Below, piece by piece: positions 8,928-17,123 of a stretch of 64,000 bases of DNA. Every line of letters begins with the position of its first letter. The first letter of the stretch is position 1. A program made the position numbers and the translations under genes. The stretch comes from a virus. The notes under the pieces were generated by a model that saw only the letters and a program-made list of their open reading frames with translations, had not been told where the DNA came from and ran no database searches. The DNA is taken from positions 1 to 64,000 of the IMG/VR virus record IMGVR_UViG_3300009503_000019; one strand, written 5' to 3'.

Positions 8928-9476
8928 ATGGTAAAAAAAATATTCCCAGTAATACTATTTTATTTATGCATAATTTTCCTTATGAAAATATTCTTTGATT
9001 ATAGATTAGTAGAAAAAAAAGAAAATAATTATAATAAAATTTGTTCAATTGAAGAAGAAAGATTTGATCCGATACAATATGATTCAAGATTTAATTTTAT
9101 TGATGATATAAATTATAGAAATGCTATTTTTCATTATGGTAAGAATCTATCTTATTATATAAATGATCCATATGGATTTTTAATTGCATTGTCATGTGTA
9201 GAAAGTTCATTCGGGAAAAATCAATATGGCAAAGATGGAGAAAAAGGACTTTTTCAAATACATCCTTACTGGAAGAGAGTTTATAATTTAGAAGAAATGT
9301 ATCTAGAAAACCCTGAAATTAATGTATATATTGCCGTTGATATTTTAACAAAATTATTCAAAACATATGGAGATCCTTTTATTGTATTAAATGTGTATAA
9401 CACTGGAAATAATAAGAAAAAAAATAAAAAATATATAAATAGATTTCTTGAATGTTATACAAAAATAAATTTTTAA
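8928..9476 (+). CDS. Membrane-anchored lytic transglycosylase (SLT-like)
   Basis: 182 residues. N-terminal signal anchor (residues 4-24, hydrophobic after KK). Catalytic domain of soluble lytic transglycosylase/lysozyme type: catalytic Glu in ALSCVESSFGK (Glu92), then GEKGLFQIHPYW (equivalent of the GLMQI motif) and a C-terminal VLNVYNTGN. Cleaves the glycan strand of peptidoglycan. A strong AAAGGAGG site precedes the ATG. The stop overlaps by 4 bases the stop of the convergent gene at 9473. Could serve lysis or cell-wall penetration. Confidence 0.75.
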   Translation: MVKKIFPVILFYLCIIFLMKIFFDYRLVEKKENNYNKICSIEEERFDPIQYDSRFNFIDDINYRNAIFHYGKNLSYYINDPYGFLIALSCVESSFGKNQYGKDGEKGLFQIHPYWKRVYNLEEMYLENPEINVYIAVDILTKLFKTYGDPFIVLNVYNTGNNKKKNKKYINRFLECYTKINF

Positions 9477-10249
9477 ACTTCCTCATCTTCTTCAAAATCA
9501 AATAATAATTTCATTATTTCAATTACACCTATTATCATTTTTTTTGTATTTTCTTTTTCATATTCTTTTATAAACTTTTCTTCAAACAAATCTGCCCATC
9601 TATCAGGATCAATTGAATTTATTTCTTTTACAAGATGAAAAAATCGTTCGACGGTATCCCTCTTCACTTTGACAAAATTTACGATATTTTCGTCTGATAA
9701 CTCCTGAATTAACCAATTTTCAAATTCTCCAAGAATGTTTATTATTTGTATTTCTCCGGAATCTTCATAAGAAATTTTATCATTCTCTAAATCCCCAATA
9801 AATGTTGAAAATAATGCAATTGCATATTCTTCTGAGACATTTTCCGGGACAAATTCAAGATCCACATCTTCGGCATTCAACGCCAGTGTATCAAAATCTA
9901 TCCAGAATACTTTACAACCTAATATACTTTCAAATTCAATAATAATATCATCTATCATTACTTCTGTTAAATACTCTTCATTTTTTTCTACAAATTCTTC
10001 TGCAAATTCTTCTGGTATTGAATGCTTCTCGGCAAGATATTTAAAAATACTATCTAAAGTTGGAAGAGTCACATGAGCACGAATTGTAGGATACTCGTTT
10101 CTACCATGATGCACCTCATACAATTCTTTTAATAAATTCTGTTCATCTATTGTTTGAAGATAATTATCATGAGTATCTATTACAATTTCATGAATTTTTT
10201 CTCTAAAATCTTTATCAATTTCAGCTAAAATTATCATATTTTCATACAT
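9473..10249 (-). CDS. Acidic hypothetical protein
   Basis: 258 residues from the ATG at 10249, chosen because AGGAGG sits just upstream (10253-10258); a longer frame to 10375 has no ribosome binding site and crosses the promoter. Strongly acidic (many Glu/Asp) and helical, with no recognised domain. First minus-strand gene, expressed from the TTTTGTTATAAA promoter at 10274-10285. It lies next to the bipartite element at 10327-10369. Confidence 0.7.
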   Translation of the reverse strand: MYENMIILAEIDKDFREKIHEIVIDTHDNYLQTIDEQNLLKELYEVHHGRNEYPTIRAHVTLPTLDSIFKYLAEKHSIPEEFAEEFVEKNEEYLTEVMIDDIIIEFESILGCKVFWIDFDTLALNAEDVDLEFVPENVSEEYAIALFSTFIGDLENDKISYEDSGEIQIINILGEFENWLIQELSDENIVNFVKVKRDTVERFFHLVKEINSIDPDRWADLFEEKFIKEYEKENTKKMIIGVIEIMKLLFDFEEDEEV

Positions 10250-10273
10250 GGTTCCTCCTTTGATTTTGATGTT

Positions 10274-10285
10274 TTTATAACAAAA
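10274..10285 (-). promoter_or_regulatory. TTTTGTTATAAA promoter for 9473-10249
   Basis: Minus-strand TTTTGTTATAAA, an extended -10 (TGnTATAAA) without a recognisable -35, about 25 bases upstream of the start codon. Confidence 0.55.
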
Positions 10286-10326
10286 ATTATTAAATTTAAA
10301 ACATCGGTAAAATTGGCATCGAAAAT

Positions 10327-10369
10327 GAGATCTCTTAACCTGGCTTAAACTGTGCATTCTGGCGCCTAT
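10327..10369 (+). repeat. Bipartite 43-bp element, copy 1
   Basis: GAGATCTCTTAACCTG (10327-10342), 15 variable bases, TCTGGCGCCTAT (10358-10369). An exact inverted copy of both arms with the same 15-base spacer lies at 19142-19184. Each arm contains a restriction-site-like palindrome (GAGATCTC, GGCGCC). Could be a binding site for a dimeric protein, an origin element or a recombination site. Confidence 0.75.
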
Positions 10370-10605
10370 TTTCAAAAATCGATAGCGGTAAAATCGCTAT
10401 TTTTTAAAAGGAAATAGGGAGAGTAGGGGTCGCACTAGATCGTTAAAATTTCGAAGGTCAAAATGGTTAACATTTCAAAAAAAATAGTATTAAAAAGGAA
10501 TAGTTATTTGAAAAAAATAAAATTGATTCGTGATATTTTATACAACATGTAATGAAATTGATATCATTTTTTTTCAATTCTAATAATGTTCGTAATTTTA
10601 TACCT

Positions 10606-11202
10606 CTATTTTTCGGAATCACTGATTTTGATTAACTTGTTTATTGATGAGATGAATTCGGGAATTACTTTTAATTCATTTATTAACTTCTTTGCAAACA
10701 TAGTTCGCAAATTCTCACCGCTCTTTTCAACTGGTGAGAACTTGAGTAAATTTATATTTAAAAAAGAAAAAGATATGCAAATATCATCAGAAGCTTGACT
10801 TCTTACTATTTCTACATATACACTATCAAAATACCTGGACAAACCTTTAGAAGATTTTTGTAAAACATATAACATGTGGTTCTCACGATTATCTACCAAA
10901 TTCTTTACATATATTCCTGTAATTTTATTGGTAAGAATTTTGAAATTTAATTTTAATTCTACTCCCTTATATTCATGTTTAGAAAAATGAATTAATACCT
11001 TATCTGTTTTTTTTATTAATAAATTATAATCTGCCATAGTATCTTTTATATTATTATTGAAAAACTTATACAGATTAGAATATAATTTATTACTAAGGTT
11101 TATGAGTTTCTTTATATTTTCATCAAATTCTTCAATATCTTTATCTGAATATAAATATTCATTTATTATTAATTGTATATACAATAATTGTTGTGCTGTC
11201 AT
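10606..11202 (-). CDS. Family A protein
   Basis: 198 residues. N-terminal family A signature: MTAQQLLYIQLIINEYLYSD, then KDIEEFDENIKKL, i.e. a helix with I-x-x-x-I-N-x-x-L/I-F/Y followed by an acidic turn and a second helix. The middle is beta-rich, the end helical. No known domain recognised. Last gene of a three-gene minus-strand operon (12396 to 10606) whose genes abut or overlap. No Cys/zinc motif. Confidence 0.7.
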   Translation of the reverse strand: MTAQQLLYIQLIINEYLYSDKDIEEFDENIKKLINLSNKLYSNLYKFFNNNIKDTMADYNLLIKKTDKVLIHFSKHEYKGVELKLNFKILTNKITGIYVKNLVDNRENHMLYVLQKSSKGLSRYFDSVYVEIVRSQASDDICISFSFLNINLLKFSPVEKSGENLRTMFAKKLINELKVIPEFISSINKLIKISDSEK

Positions 11203-11203
11203 C

Positions 11204-11845
11204 TTATTCTCCCGATATTAATAAAGATTTTAAATCTTTATTTAGATTTTTTATAAAAGGATAAAAGAGATATAACATTCTCACGTTTTCTCCACGAGAG
11301 ACCAGCATGCGTTTTTCGTTTTGTTCATCCCATTGGTAATCCATAGAATCTATTATTAGATCTTTTGTATATGGTTTATAATAAATATTAAACTCATTCA
11401 ATTTTTTGTATAAAGAAAACATATTATGCCAGCATAGGTTCATTTGTATATCTTCTGAACGCTCTTTCGTTATCTTTAGTGATGCAACTGCTTTCATTGA
11501 GTTCGTGACATAAAATAAATGAAATCTTGGATAATTCTTAGTTCCAAAATGTGCGTGTTCATCCTGATAGAAAAGGAAAGGACATTTTTTTAATATTGTA
11601 ATCTTTGCGGTTAAATTATATCTTTTTTCATAATGAATAGATACGGATACAAAATAATCCATATATTTTCTGCCTGTTGTCCTTTTGTATGTATGATAAT
11701 TAGTTTTTAACGATGTATAAAGTTCATTTATAAAATCAAATACTTCTTTCATTAATTTTTTTAGTTCTTCTTCTACAATTTTTTTATTCATAAATAGTGA
11801 GTCGTTTATAATTTTTTGATATTCAATGATTTCATTTATTCTCAT
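11204..11845 (-). CDS. Family A protein
   Basis: 213 residues beginning MRINEIIEYQKIINDSLF, matching the family A start (helix, then IINxxLF, then a charged second helix VEEELKKLMKEVFDFINELY). Beta-rich centre. Overlaps its upstream neighbour by one base and is one base from its downstream neighbour, so it is co-translated. Function unknown. Confidence 0.7.
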   Translation of the reverse strand: MRINEIIEYQKIINDSLFMNKKIVEEELKKLMKEVFDFINELYTSLKTNYHTYKRTTGRKYMDYFVSVSIHYEKRYNLTAKITILKKCPFLFYQDEHAHFGTKNYPRFHLFYVTNSMKAVASLKITKERSEDIQMNLCWHNMFSLYKKLNEFNIYYKPYTKDLIIDSMDYQWDEQNEKRMLVSRGENVRMLYLFYPFIKNLNKDLKSLLISGE

Positions 11846-12396
11846 TAGCTTCTCTCCAGTGTTAATTTTATTACATTCATAATATTGATTATCTGGTCGT
11901 GATAAAATGGTACAAATTCTATAATATTATGCCCTTTAGAATATGCAACTGTATTTTGTCCCACATCGGCATCAATAAGTTTACAGTAGATTGAGTTATG
12001 GACTGAATGTACCCACGCGTAAATGTTGATTTTTGTTATAAATGATGTCACATAGTATTTGTTTATGTCAATTATCATTTTTCCTGGAAATTTTAGCATA
12101 TGAATCTTAAATAATGCCCGCATGAGATCAGGCTTTTCAGGAATTTTTTCTAAACAAAAATATAGATTTCTTATCCTCTTTTCCCCATTTATGAATTCAC
12201 TCATGTCCGTACGATACCCAAGTGATAATTGCACAAACTGATTGTTCATATTTGGTTCTATTCTCTTATATATAACTTGTTTTATATTTGTTCTTGCAAT
12301 TAATTTGACAAAATCAACTAATCTACAATAAAAATCATCCAGATTTATTTCATACCACATATAATTTATTCGCTGTTGAAGTTTTGATAAATTCAT
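11845..12396 (-). CDS. Family A protein (divergent)
   Basis: 183 residues. Starts MNLSKLQQRINYMWYEIN, a diverged family A helix. First gene of the operon, with GGAGACAAC upstream as ribosome binding site and the TTTTGTTATAAA promoter at 12416-12427. The remainder is alternating strands and helices. Function unknown. Confidence 0.65.
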   Translation of the reverse strand: MNLSKLQQRINYMWYEINLDDFYCRLVDFVKLIARTNIKQVIYKRIEPNMNNQFVQLSLGYRTDMSEFINGEKRIRNLYFCLEKIPEKPDLMRALFKIHMLKFPGKMIIDINKYYVTSFITKINIYAWVHSVHNSIYCKLIDADVGQNTVAYSKGHNIIEFVPFYHDQIINIMNVIKLTLERS

Positions 12397-12415
12397 TGTT
12401 GTCTCCTTTTATTCC

Positions 12416-12427
12416 TTTATAACAAAA
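12416..12427 (-). promoter_or_regulatory. TTTTGTTATAAA promoter for the 12396-10606 operon
   Basis: Minus-strand extended -10 motif about 20 bases before the ATG at 12396. Confidence 0.55.
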
Positions 12428-12431
12428 AAAA

Positions 12432-13094
12432 TTATTTTACAGCATTTTTTAATTCTTTTGATTTCAAAATTCGAATTACATCATCTATAATCATCATATT
12501 AAGTAAATAAAACAGTGATTCATATTTCATATTAAAATTTTTTTTACTTAAATATAAATCATTGTTAATCAAAAATATTGTAAATGACGGATAAGATGAC
12601 ATTTCTGAAATACGATTATGTTCTAAAACCGTCCTGTAATGATATAATGTACATACAATTTTTTCCTCTGGAGTTAACAATATAGTTGAATTTACAGGAA
12701 AAATTACATCTTCATATGGCTCTGAATATTTGAATTTAAAGAGATATTTTTTATTTCCAGATATATAACTACAATAAATACGAAAACAATATGTATTGAA
12801 CTTTTTATTAAATGGGTGGTTTTTTTCCAGTGCAATTGTTAAAAGTGAATTAGTAAGGTCTGGAACATACTCCATTTCAATTCCAAGATTATTATCCATA
12901 CGATATGAAAAAATCTTTTCTTCTTCGGCTTCCCGGAAAAGATATTTTAATCTGATTTTTGTTGCATAAAACTTGTTAAAAATAGTATCAATTTCTTTTA
13001 TTTTAATTTTGTATTTTTCTATTATTGATTCAATATCTTCCTTACTAAAATTATATTCTATTCTATTAATTGTTTTCTGCACTTTTGTTAACAT
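12432..13094 (-). CDS. Family A protein
   Basis: 220 residues starting MLTKVQKTINRIEYNFSKED, then IESIIEKYKIKIKEI (family A helix-turn-helix start). Beta-rich middle and a Leu/Ile-rich C-terminal helix. A Shine-Dalgarno AAAGGAGG is present upstream. A variant promoter, TTTATTATAAAT, lies at about 13146-13157 on the minus strand. Confidence 0.65.
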   Translation of the reverse strand: MLTKVQKTINRIEYNFSKEDIESIIEKYKIKIKEIDTIFNKFYATKIRLKYLFREAEEEKIFSYRMDNNLGIEMEYVPDLTNSLLTIALEKNHPFNKKFNTYCFRIYCSYISGNKKYLFKFKYSEPYEDVIFPVNSTILLTPEEKIVCTLYHYRTVLEHNRISEMSSYPSFTIFLINNDLYLSKKNFNMKYESLFYLLNMMIIDDVIRILKSKELKNAVK

Positions 13095-13190
13095 TCATGT
13101 TTCCTCCTTTAGTTTTCTAAAAATCAGCGAATTTTCATTATTAAAAATATTTATAATAAAACAAAAGGTGAGGAGAATAACTTCTCACCC

Positions 13191-13229
13191 GGATCCCTTA
13201 AAAAAATATAATAATAGTTGCGAAGGGAT
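13191..13229. repeat. GGATCCCTT inverted repeat
   Basis: 9-bp perfect inverted repeat GGATCCCTT / AAGGGATCC separated by an AT-rich loop of about 21 bases; could form a hairpin or serve as a protein-binding site. Confidence 0.55.
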
Positions 13230-13232
13230 CCT

Positions 13233-13391
13233 TGAAATTGTTTATAACATTTTTAAGAAAAAATTTCTTCCGGAAAAATTAGACAAAAAAATCAATTTTT
13301 ATTACAATTTTTTTATGATTGACCCGTACCGATTTATAATCATTATTAATTCCCCAGAAGATTTATATGAATTAGAAAAAATATCGGAATA
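13233..13391 (+). pseudogene. Possible gene remnant
   Basis: The + frame from 13233 to a TAA at 13391 reads like protein (FKKKFLPEKLDKKINF, then DPYRFIIIINSPEDLYELE) but has no ribosome binding site. The only internal ATG (13313) would leave 25 residues. It could be the decayed end of a family-A-like gene or a short gene with an unrecognised start. Weak evidence. Confidence 0.25.
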
Positions 13392-13570
13392 AATTTGAAA
13401 ACCTGACGAGGGGAGATATTTAATTATTTTTCCTTCTAATATAAATAAAGAGAATACCTACTTACATGTTATATAGATAGGAATATTATTCTAGAATGTT
13501 TATTTCTTAAGAATGATTCTATTAAATAACAATTAAAATTATTTAAAAGAAATTAAATTATTAAATAAAA

Positions 13571-13597
13571 TAATACCCCCGCTCTGCGGGGGTATTA
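13571..13597. terminator. G+C hairpin 1
   Basis: 12-bp perfect stem TAATACCCCCGC / GCGGGGGTATTA with a 3-base loop in very AT-rich DNA. Could act as a bidirectional terminator or as a structural part of an origin. Near-identical to the hairpin at 13669-13695. Confidence 0.55.
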
Positions 13598-13668
13598 ATT
13601 ATTTCTTTAACCTTATTTTATTTAATATTAAACACTATTTATTATTTCTTTTTATTATTTATTATTTA

Positions 13669-13695
13669 AATATCCCCCGCGAAGCGGGGGATATT
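13669..13695. terminator. G+C hairpin 2
   Basis: 12-bp perfect stem AATATCCCCCGC / GCGGGGGATATT with loop GAA. Part of a duplicated unit (hairpin plus downstream TTTAATATTAAACACTA). Confidence 0.55.
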
Positions 13696-13891
13696 ATTAA
13701 TTATTTTCTTAAATTATTTATTTTATTTTAATATTATGTTTAATATTAAACACTAAACGTTATCTATTATTTTTTTTATTATTTAATATTTTAATATATT
13801 TCTTAGAATCACCTAGGTACTTTTAATTAATTATTTATCTTATCTTATCTCATCTTTTCTCTTCTTATCTTATCTCTTCTTCCTTAAATAA

Positions 13892-14416
13892 ATGTTTAAT
13901 AAATACGTGCTTAAACAAATATTTAAACAAGACTTGACTAAATATTTTTGTTTGATTATATTTAAAAGTATGAATGAACCGTGGTATGAAATATTTGTAT
14001 ATTTAGAAGGGGAAATAGTAAAATTTTTTAAATTTTTAAGAAAGGTTCAAGATTATGATAAAGATATTTATAAAAAAATACCCAATGTTTTGCAAGAATA
14101 CATAATTTCACATTTATTCAAACTAGGTTTAGAAAAACATATGATTCCTTTTCCAGAATATAGACCTTTTCTAAATAAAGGGAATAGAATTGATTTAGTA
14201 TGGTTTTCGTATGAAGGATTAATAGATTCCGCTTTTGAGGTTGGTCGTCCTAAAATGAGAGATATAAAAAAATTATTAAGTTTAGGAAGATATTGTGACA
14301 AATATATAATTTTTGTAAATAAAGACAGAAATGAAAAATTTTATCAATTATGTAAATATGCAGAATCAAATGGTATAAAATTATTAGATTTAAGTTGGAC
14401 TTTGGGATTTAAATAA
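13892..14416 (+). CDS. Possible PD-(D/E)XK-type nuclease-like protein
   Basis: 174 residues. The C-terminal half (about 95-170) has a restriction-endonuclease-like pattern: NRIDLVWF with the acidic residue, then DSAFEVGRPKMRDIKKLL, a strand KYIIFVNKD and a final strand GIKLLDLSW. The usual E-x-K reads E-V-G, so activity is doubtful or the lysine is supplied elsewhere. No ribosome binding site; a TCTTATCT microsatellite precedes the ATG. Lies 23 bases upstream of the replisome-organizer-like gene and probably shares its transcript. Confidence 0.45.
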   Translation: MFNKYVLKQIFKQDLTKYFCLIIFKSMNEPWYEIFVYLEGEIVKFFKFLRKVQDYDKDIYKKIPNVLQEYIISHLFKLGLEKHMIPFPEYRPFLNKGNRIDLVWFSYEGLIDSAFEVGRPKMRDIKKLLSLGRYCDKYIIFVNKDRNEKFYQLCKYAESNGIKLLDLSWTLGFK

Positions 14417-14439
14417 AAAATTATTACGGAGGTGGTGAA

Positions 14440-14775
14440 ATGAGATGGATAAAAATATGGATAGACGAGCTACTAACAGGCACAACTTTGAAAGAGCTGG
14501 ATGGAGAAGAATTTAAAGTCTGGATACTTCTTTTATGCCACGCAGCTAAAAGCAAAAATAATCCCGGGATTGTGGAGAAATATGATGGTGCTGCTTATAA
14601 ACTGGAAACTCTCGCAGATTTATTAGATTGTGATGTTGAAAAATTCAAAAAAATTTTAAAAAAATTAGAAGAAGTTGGGAAAATAAAAATTCTTACTGAT
14701 AAACGTATTGAAATAATTAATTTTAAAAAATATCAAACAATATATGAGAAGTATTATAAGAAAAAGAAAAGTTAG
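14440..14775 (+). CDS. Phage replisome organizer N-terminal-domain protein
   Basis: 111 residues. Closely follows the pattern of the phage replisome-organizer N-terminal winged-helix domain: MRWIKIWIDELL at the start, the central GEEFKVWILLLCHAAKSKNNPG, an ETLADLLD helix, and the end IEIINFKKYQ. These proteins bind origin DNA and help load the helicase. The C-terminal helicase-interacting domain of larger homologues is missing. A strong GGAGGTGG site precedes the start. Adjacent palindromic DNA (upstream) and GTTCCATTTTAAA repeats (downstream) are plausible binding sites. Confidence 0.7.
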   Translation: MRWIKIWIDELLTGTTLKELDGEEFKVWILLLCHAAKSKNNPGIVEKYDGAAYKLETLADLLDCDVEKFKKILKKLEEVGKIKILTDKRIEIINFKKYQTIYEKYYKKKKS

Positions 14776-14777
14776 TT

Positions 14778-14896
14778 GTTCCATTTTAAAATTATATTTA
14801 AAGTATAATTAAATATTTAATAATGGAATTTTAGAAGAAGTATGGTTTCCATTTTAAAAATATAAATATTAAATTATTATTAATTTAAAATGGAAC
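14778..14896. repeat. GTTCCATTTTAAA repeats (two arms inverted, one direct)
   Basis: GTTCCATTTTAAA at 14778-14790 has a perfect inverted copy at 14884-14896, and a TTTCCATTTTAAA copy lies between them at 14846-14858. Spaced over 119 bases of non-coding DNA directly after the replisome-organizer-like gene; candidate operator or origin iterons. Confidence 0.6.
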
Positions 14897-14954
14897 ATGA
14901 GAATAGAAAAAAATAAATATACAAAAAATTTTTTTAAAATTTATATCAATTTTT

Positions 14955-15128
14955 TTATTTAATTTCTTCATCTTCTGATGATTCCAGTTCAGAAGTTTCT
15001 ATCAATAGCCATTCTCTTCCACAGGAGGAACATATACCCTGGTATTCATTCTGGTATTGTCCACCAATAATTTCTAGAAATAATTCTTTTCCACATAAAC
15101 ATTTTAGTGTAATTTTGCTCAGCTCCAT
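14955..15128 (-). CDS. Small zinc-ribbon protein, 57 aa
   Basis: Short minus-strand frame with AGGAGGAAAG upstream. Contains LKCLCGKELF and GICSSCGREWL, i.e. two Cys pairs (CLC and CSSC) that can form a zinc ribbon, and an acidic C-terminal tail. One of about eight small Cys-rich proteins in the accessory region; partner unknown. Confidence 0.7.
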   Translation of the reverse strand: MELSKITLKCLCGKELFLEIIGGQYQNEYQGICSSCGREWLLIETSELESSEDEEIK

Positions 15129-15147
15129 TTCTTTCCTCCTGCATAAT

Positions 15148-15726
15148 TTAAGTGATTTTATTAAGACAAAATATTTTCAAACTTTCAAGGAGTTCGTTGA
15201 GTGCATTTATTCTCTGCTCATCAAAATTGAGAAGAGCAGTAGTGCTTCCAAATTCATCAAGACAGCTTTTAACTTCTGTTGCAATAAGAGTCTGTTTTGA
15301 TTCCTCGCGAATACGCACTGATATAAATCGATTATCATCGAGCTGAACTTTCACATAATATTCTTTAGATTCACGTGAAAATTGTTCAATTAATATATAA
15401 ATCGTATCCTTCCTCTTCCTGTAAAAATCTATACAATGTATTTTTCCATATGCATACCATGTTGAGCTAACCTTCCATTTAATTGCAAGTTTATTTATTT
15501 TTTTTCTTGAATATATAACAAAATAATTTTTATAGAATCTTGCACAAATAAAAATCCCTTTTGTTTCATCTTTGTATAGTTCATTTGGTTGTATATTCTG
15601 AAAATAATCTATCAATTCAGCAATTTTTGTTGAAACAATCGTCCGTATTTTTTCTTTTGTTTGCTCAAAATTGAATATCCGGGAATCAATTATATTTTTC
15701 ATTTCAATTAATTTATTTACATTCAT
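15148..15726 (-). CDS. Family A protein
   Basis: 192 residues from the ATG at 15726 (CGGAGAA upstream); an extended frame reaches 15795 but its extra residues derive from the repeat region next to the insertion element. Starts MNVNKLIEMKNIIDSRIFNF, typical of family A. Beta-rich middle (residues 70-140) and helical end. Confidence 0.7.
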   Translation of the reverse strand: MNVNKLIEMKNIIDSRIFNFEQTKEKIRTIVSTKIAELIDYFQNIQPNELYKDETKGIFICARFYKNYFVIYSRKKINKLAIKWKVSSTWYAYGKIHCIDFYRKRKDTIYILIEQFSRESKEYYVKVQLDDNRFISVRIREESKQTLIATEVKSCLDEFGSTTALLNFDEQRINALNELLESLKIFCLNKIT

Positions 15727-15754
15727 TTTTTCTCCGTTGTTATCCATTCTTTGC

Positions 15755-15998
15755 GTGGATTGTCCAATATTATGGACTTTGTTTCCTTCAGACACAATGA
15801 CGGGAAAGGACCCTAGTGGATTGTCTTATAGACTTTGTTTCCTGTTTAGAAGGAAACTGGCTTCTCCCAAGCCTTGGTAAGAAATATTTAATGTGGTTTG
15901 CTCATTATTGTGAACTATTTTTTATGAGCTTCTGTCCTCTTTCAAAGAGAACAAGGCCTCTCCCAGGCCTCTTTAAATTCGATGAAAAAGATGTGGAC
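15755..15998 (-). ncRNA. Insertion-element right end / candidate omega (guide) RNA region
   Basis: Downstream of tnpB on the minus strand. Two hairpins with identical CTCCC loops (+ strand view): GGCTT/AAGCC at about 15869-15883 and AGGCCT/AGGCCT near 15954-15970, plus a 7-bp hairpin across the tnpB stop (16001-16020). A sequence GGATTGTC...GACTTTGTTTCCT is directly repeated (15755 and 15818). TnpB enzymes of the IS200/IS605 group use an RNA made from this end of the element; whether this decayed copy still makes one is unknown. Confidence 0.35.
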
Positions 15999-17053
15999 TA
16001 TCCAGCATTTATTTGCTGGACTTCGCTCTTAGTATCAAAGAGCAAGCTCATCCCGAGCTTTTGTAGAACTTTCGCCGCATTCAAATCTCTATGCATTTTA
16101 ATTCCACAATACGGGCATATATGCATTCTTTGTTTCAATTCTTTCTTAACAATATTTCCACAATTACAACATATTTGTGAGGTATTTCTCGGGTCAACCT
16201 TTATCACACGCTTTCCATTCTTAATTGCCTTATATTCAATAAAACTTAATAATCTGTTCCATGATGCATCTGTAATTTCTTTATTCAATTCAGACTTATT
16301 TTTCATTAACATCTGCATAATATTTAAATCTTCAACTACAATAACATCATATTTATCAACAATTTGTTTGGAGATTTGATGTAGATAATTATTTCGCAAA
16401 TTAAGTATTTTTTCATGTAATCTTTCAACTTTTATTTTCGCATTCTCATATGCTTTTGTCCCTTTCTTTTTCTTTGAAAGTATTTGTTGTGCCAATTTTA
16501 ATTTCCATTCCATCGCTTTGAAATACTTTGGAAAATCAATTATTGTTCCGTCAGATAAAGTTGCTAGATGCTCAAGACCGACATCTATACCAACAATTTT
16601 CTCTGTATTTATTTCTTTCGGTTGAATATTGTTATCTATTTCCAAACCAACTGATATATAATACTTATCTGCATGTTTTATAACATGAAAGAACTTAATT
16701 CTTGCATTTTCTGGCAAATCCCGGTGCCATTTTATTTTTACATATCCAATCTTTGGAATATAAATTTTTCTATATCTGCTATTTCCGATTAAATCTAATT
16801 TATAAACCTGTGGATAGGTTATGCTTTTATATTTATGTGAGGGCTTGTATTTTGGGAATCCAACCCATTTTTTCTTACCATTTCCATTTAATTTCTTCAA
16901 TTTCTTATTTCTTTTTATTGCATTAAAAAAGTTATCAAATGCGTTTTTAACCCTGAAAACAACATCATATAGAACTTGTGAATAAACTTCTTGATACTCC
17001 GGGAATTCTTTTTTAAGTAATGGTAATTCTTTACTTATAATTTAAATTCAGCA
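15998..17053 (-). pseudogene. tnpB: tnpB (IS200/IS605 family), 5' deletion and frameshift
   Basis: The main frame (300 residues from a TTG at 16900) has the TnpB RuvC nuclease signature: GIDVGL (Asp), VVEDLN (Glu), the zinc ribbon CCNCG...CPYCG and HRDLNAA (Asp). The same frame extends upstream without ATG through ELPLLKKEFPEYQEVYSQVL and AFDNFFNAIKR, conserved TnpB sequence, up to a stop near 17041. A ribosome binding site and ATG at 17053 encode MLNLNYK and then a stop, in another frame. Roughly the first 50 residues of a TnpB are thus missing. TnpA is absent. A phage-type promoter (17086-17097) precedes it. Confidence 0.75.
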
Positions 17054-17085
17054 TCTGCACCTCCTTTGAATTTTTTACTTTTAAA

Positions 17086-17097
17086 TTTATAACAATT
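17086..17097 (-). promoter_or_regulatory. Phage-type promoter upstream of the tnpB remnant
   Basis: AATTGTTATAAA on the minus strand, a copy of the accessory-region promoter, with an AAGGAGG site and ATG within 45 bases. Confidence 0.45.
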
Positions 17098-17123
17098 TTT
17101 AATCTAAATTTTTAATAAAAATA

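Larger units (their letters stand above)
10250..10605. other. Intergenic region holding bipartite element copy 1
   Basis: 356 bases without a convincing gene. It contains the minus promoter at 10274, the GAGATCTC...GGCGCCTAT element (10327-10369), a hairpin ATAGCG-N7-CGCTAT at 10384-10402 and a purine-rich stretch GGAAATAGGGAGAGTAGGGG that is partly repeated near 19200. Confidence 0.6.
13095..13891. other. Long AT-rich intergenic region, possible origin/regulatory region
   Basis: About 800 bases. Contents in order: GGTGAG/CTCACC hairpin near 13168; GGATCCCTT ... AAGGGATCC inverted repeat (13191-13229); a possible gene remnant (13233-13391); several short palindromes (ATTCTAGAAT, TTCTTAAGAA) around 13490-13520; two near-identical 12-bp G+C hairpins (13571-13597 and 13669-13695), each followed by TTTAATATTAAACACTA; a TCTTATCT-type microsatellite just before 13892. 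It lies directly upstream of a nuclease-like gene and a replisome-organizer-like gene. Confidence 0.6.

Noticed and set aside
10586-10798. Plus-strand 70-codon ORF
   Set aside because: Antisense of the family A gene at 10606-11202 without a ribosome binding site.
12973-13392. Plus-strand ORF of 139 codons
   Set aside because: Its first half is the antisense of a family A gene; only the last part (13233-13391) looks protein-like and is listed as a possible remnant.
15816-16379. Plus-strand ORF of 187 codons
   Set aside because: Shadow of the tnpB coding region and its GC-richer right end; the opposite frame has full catalytic motifs.
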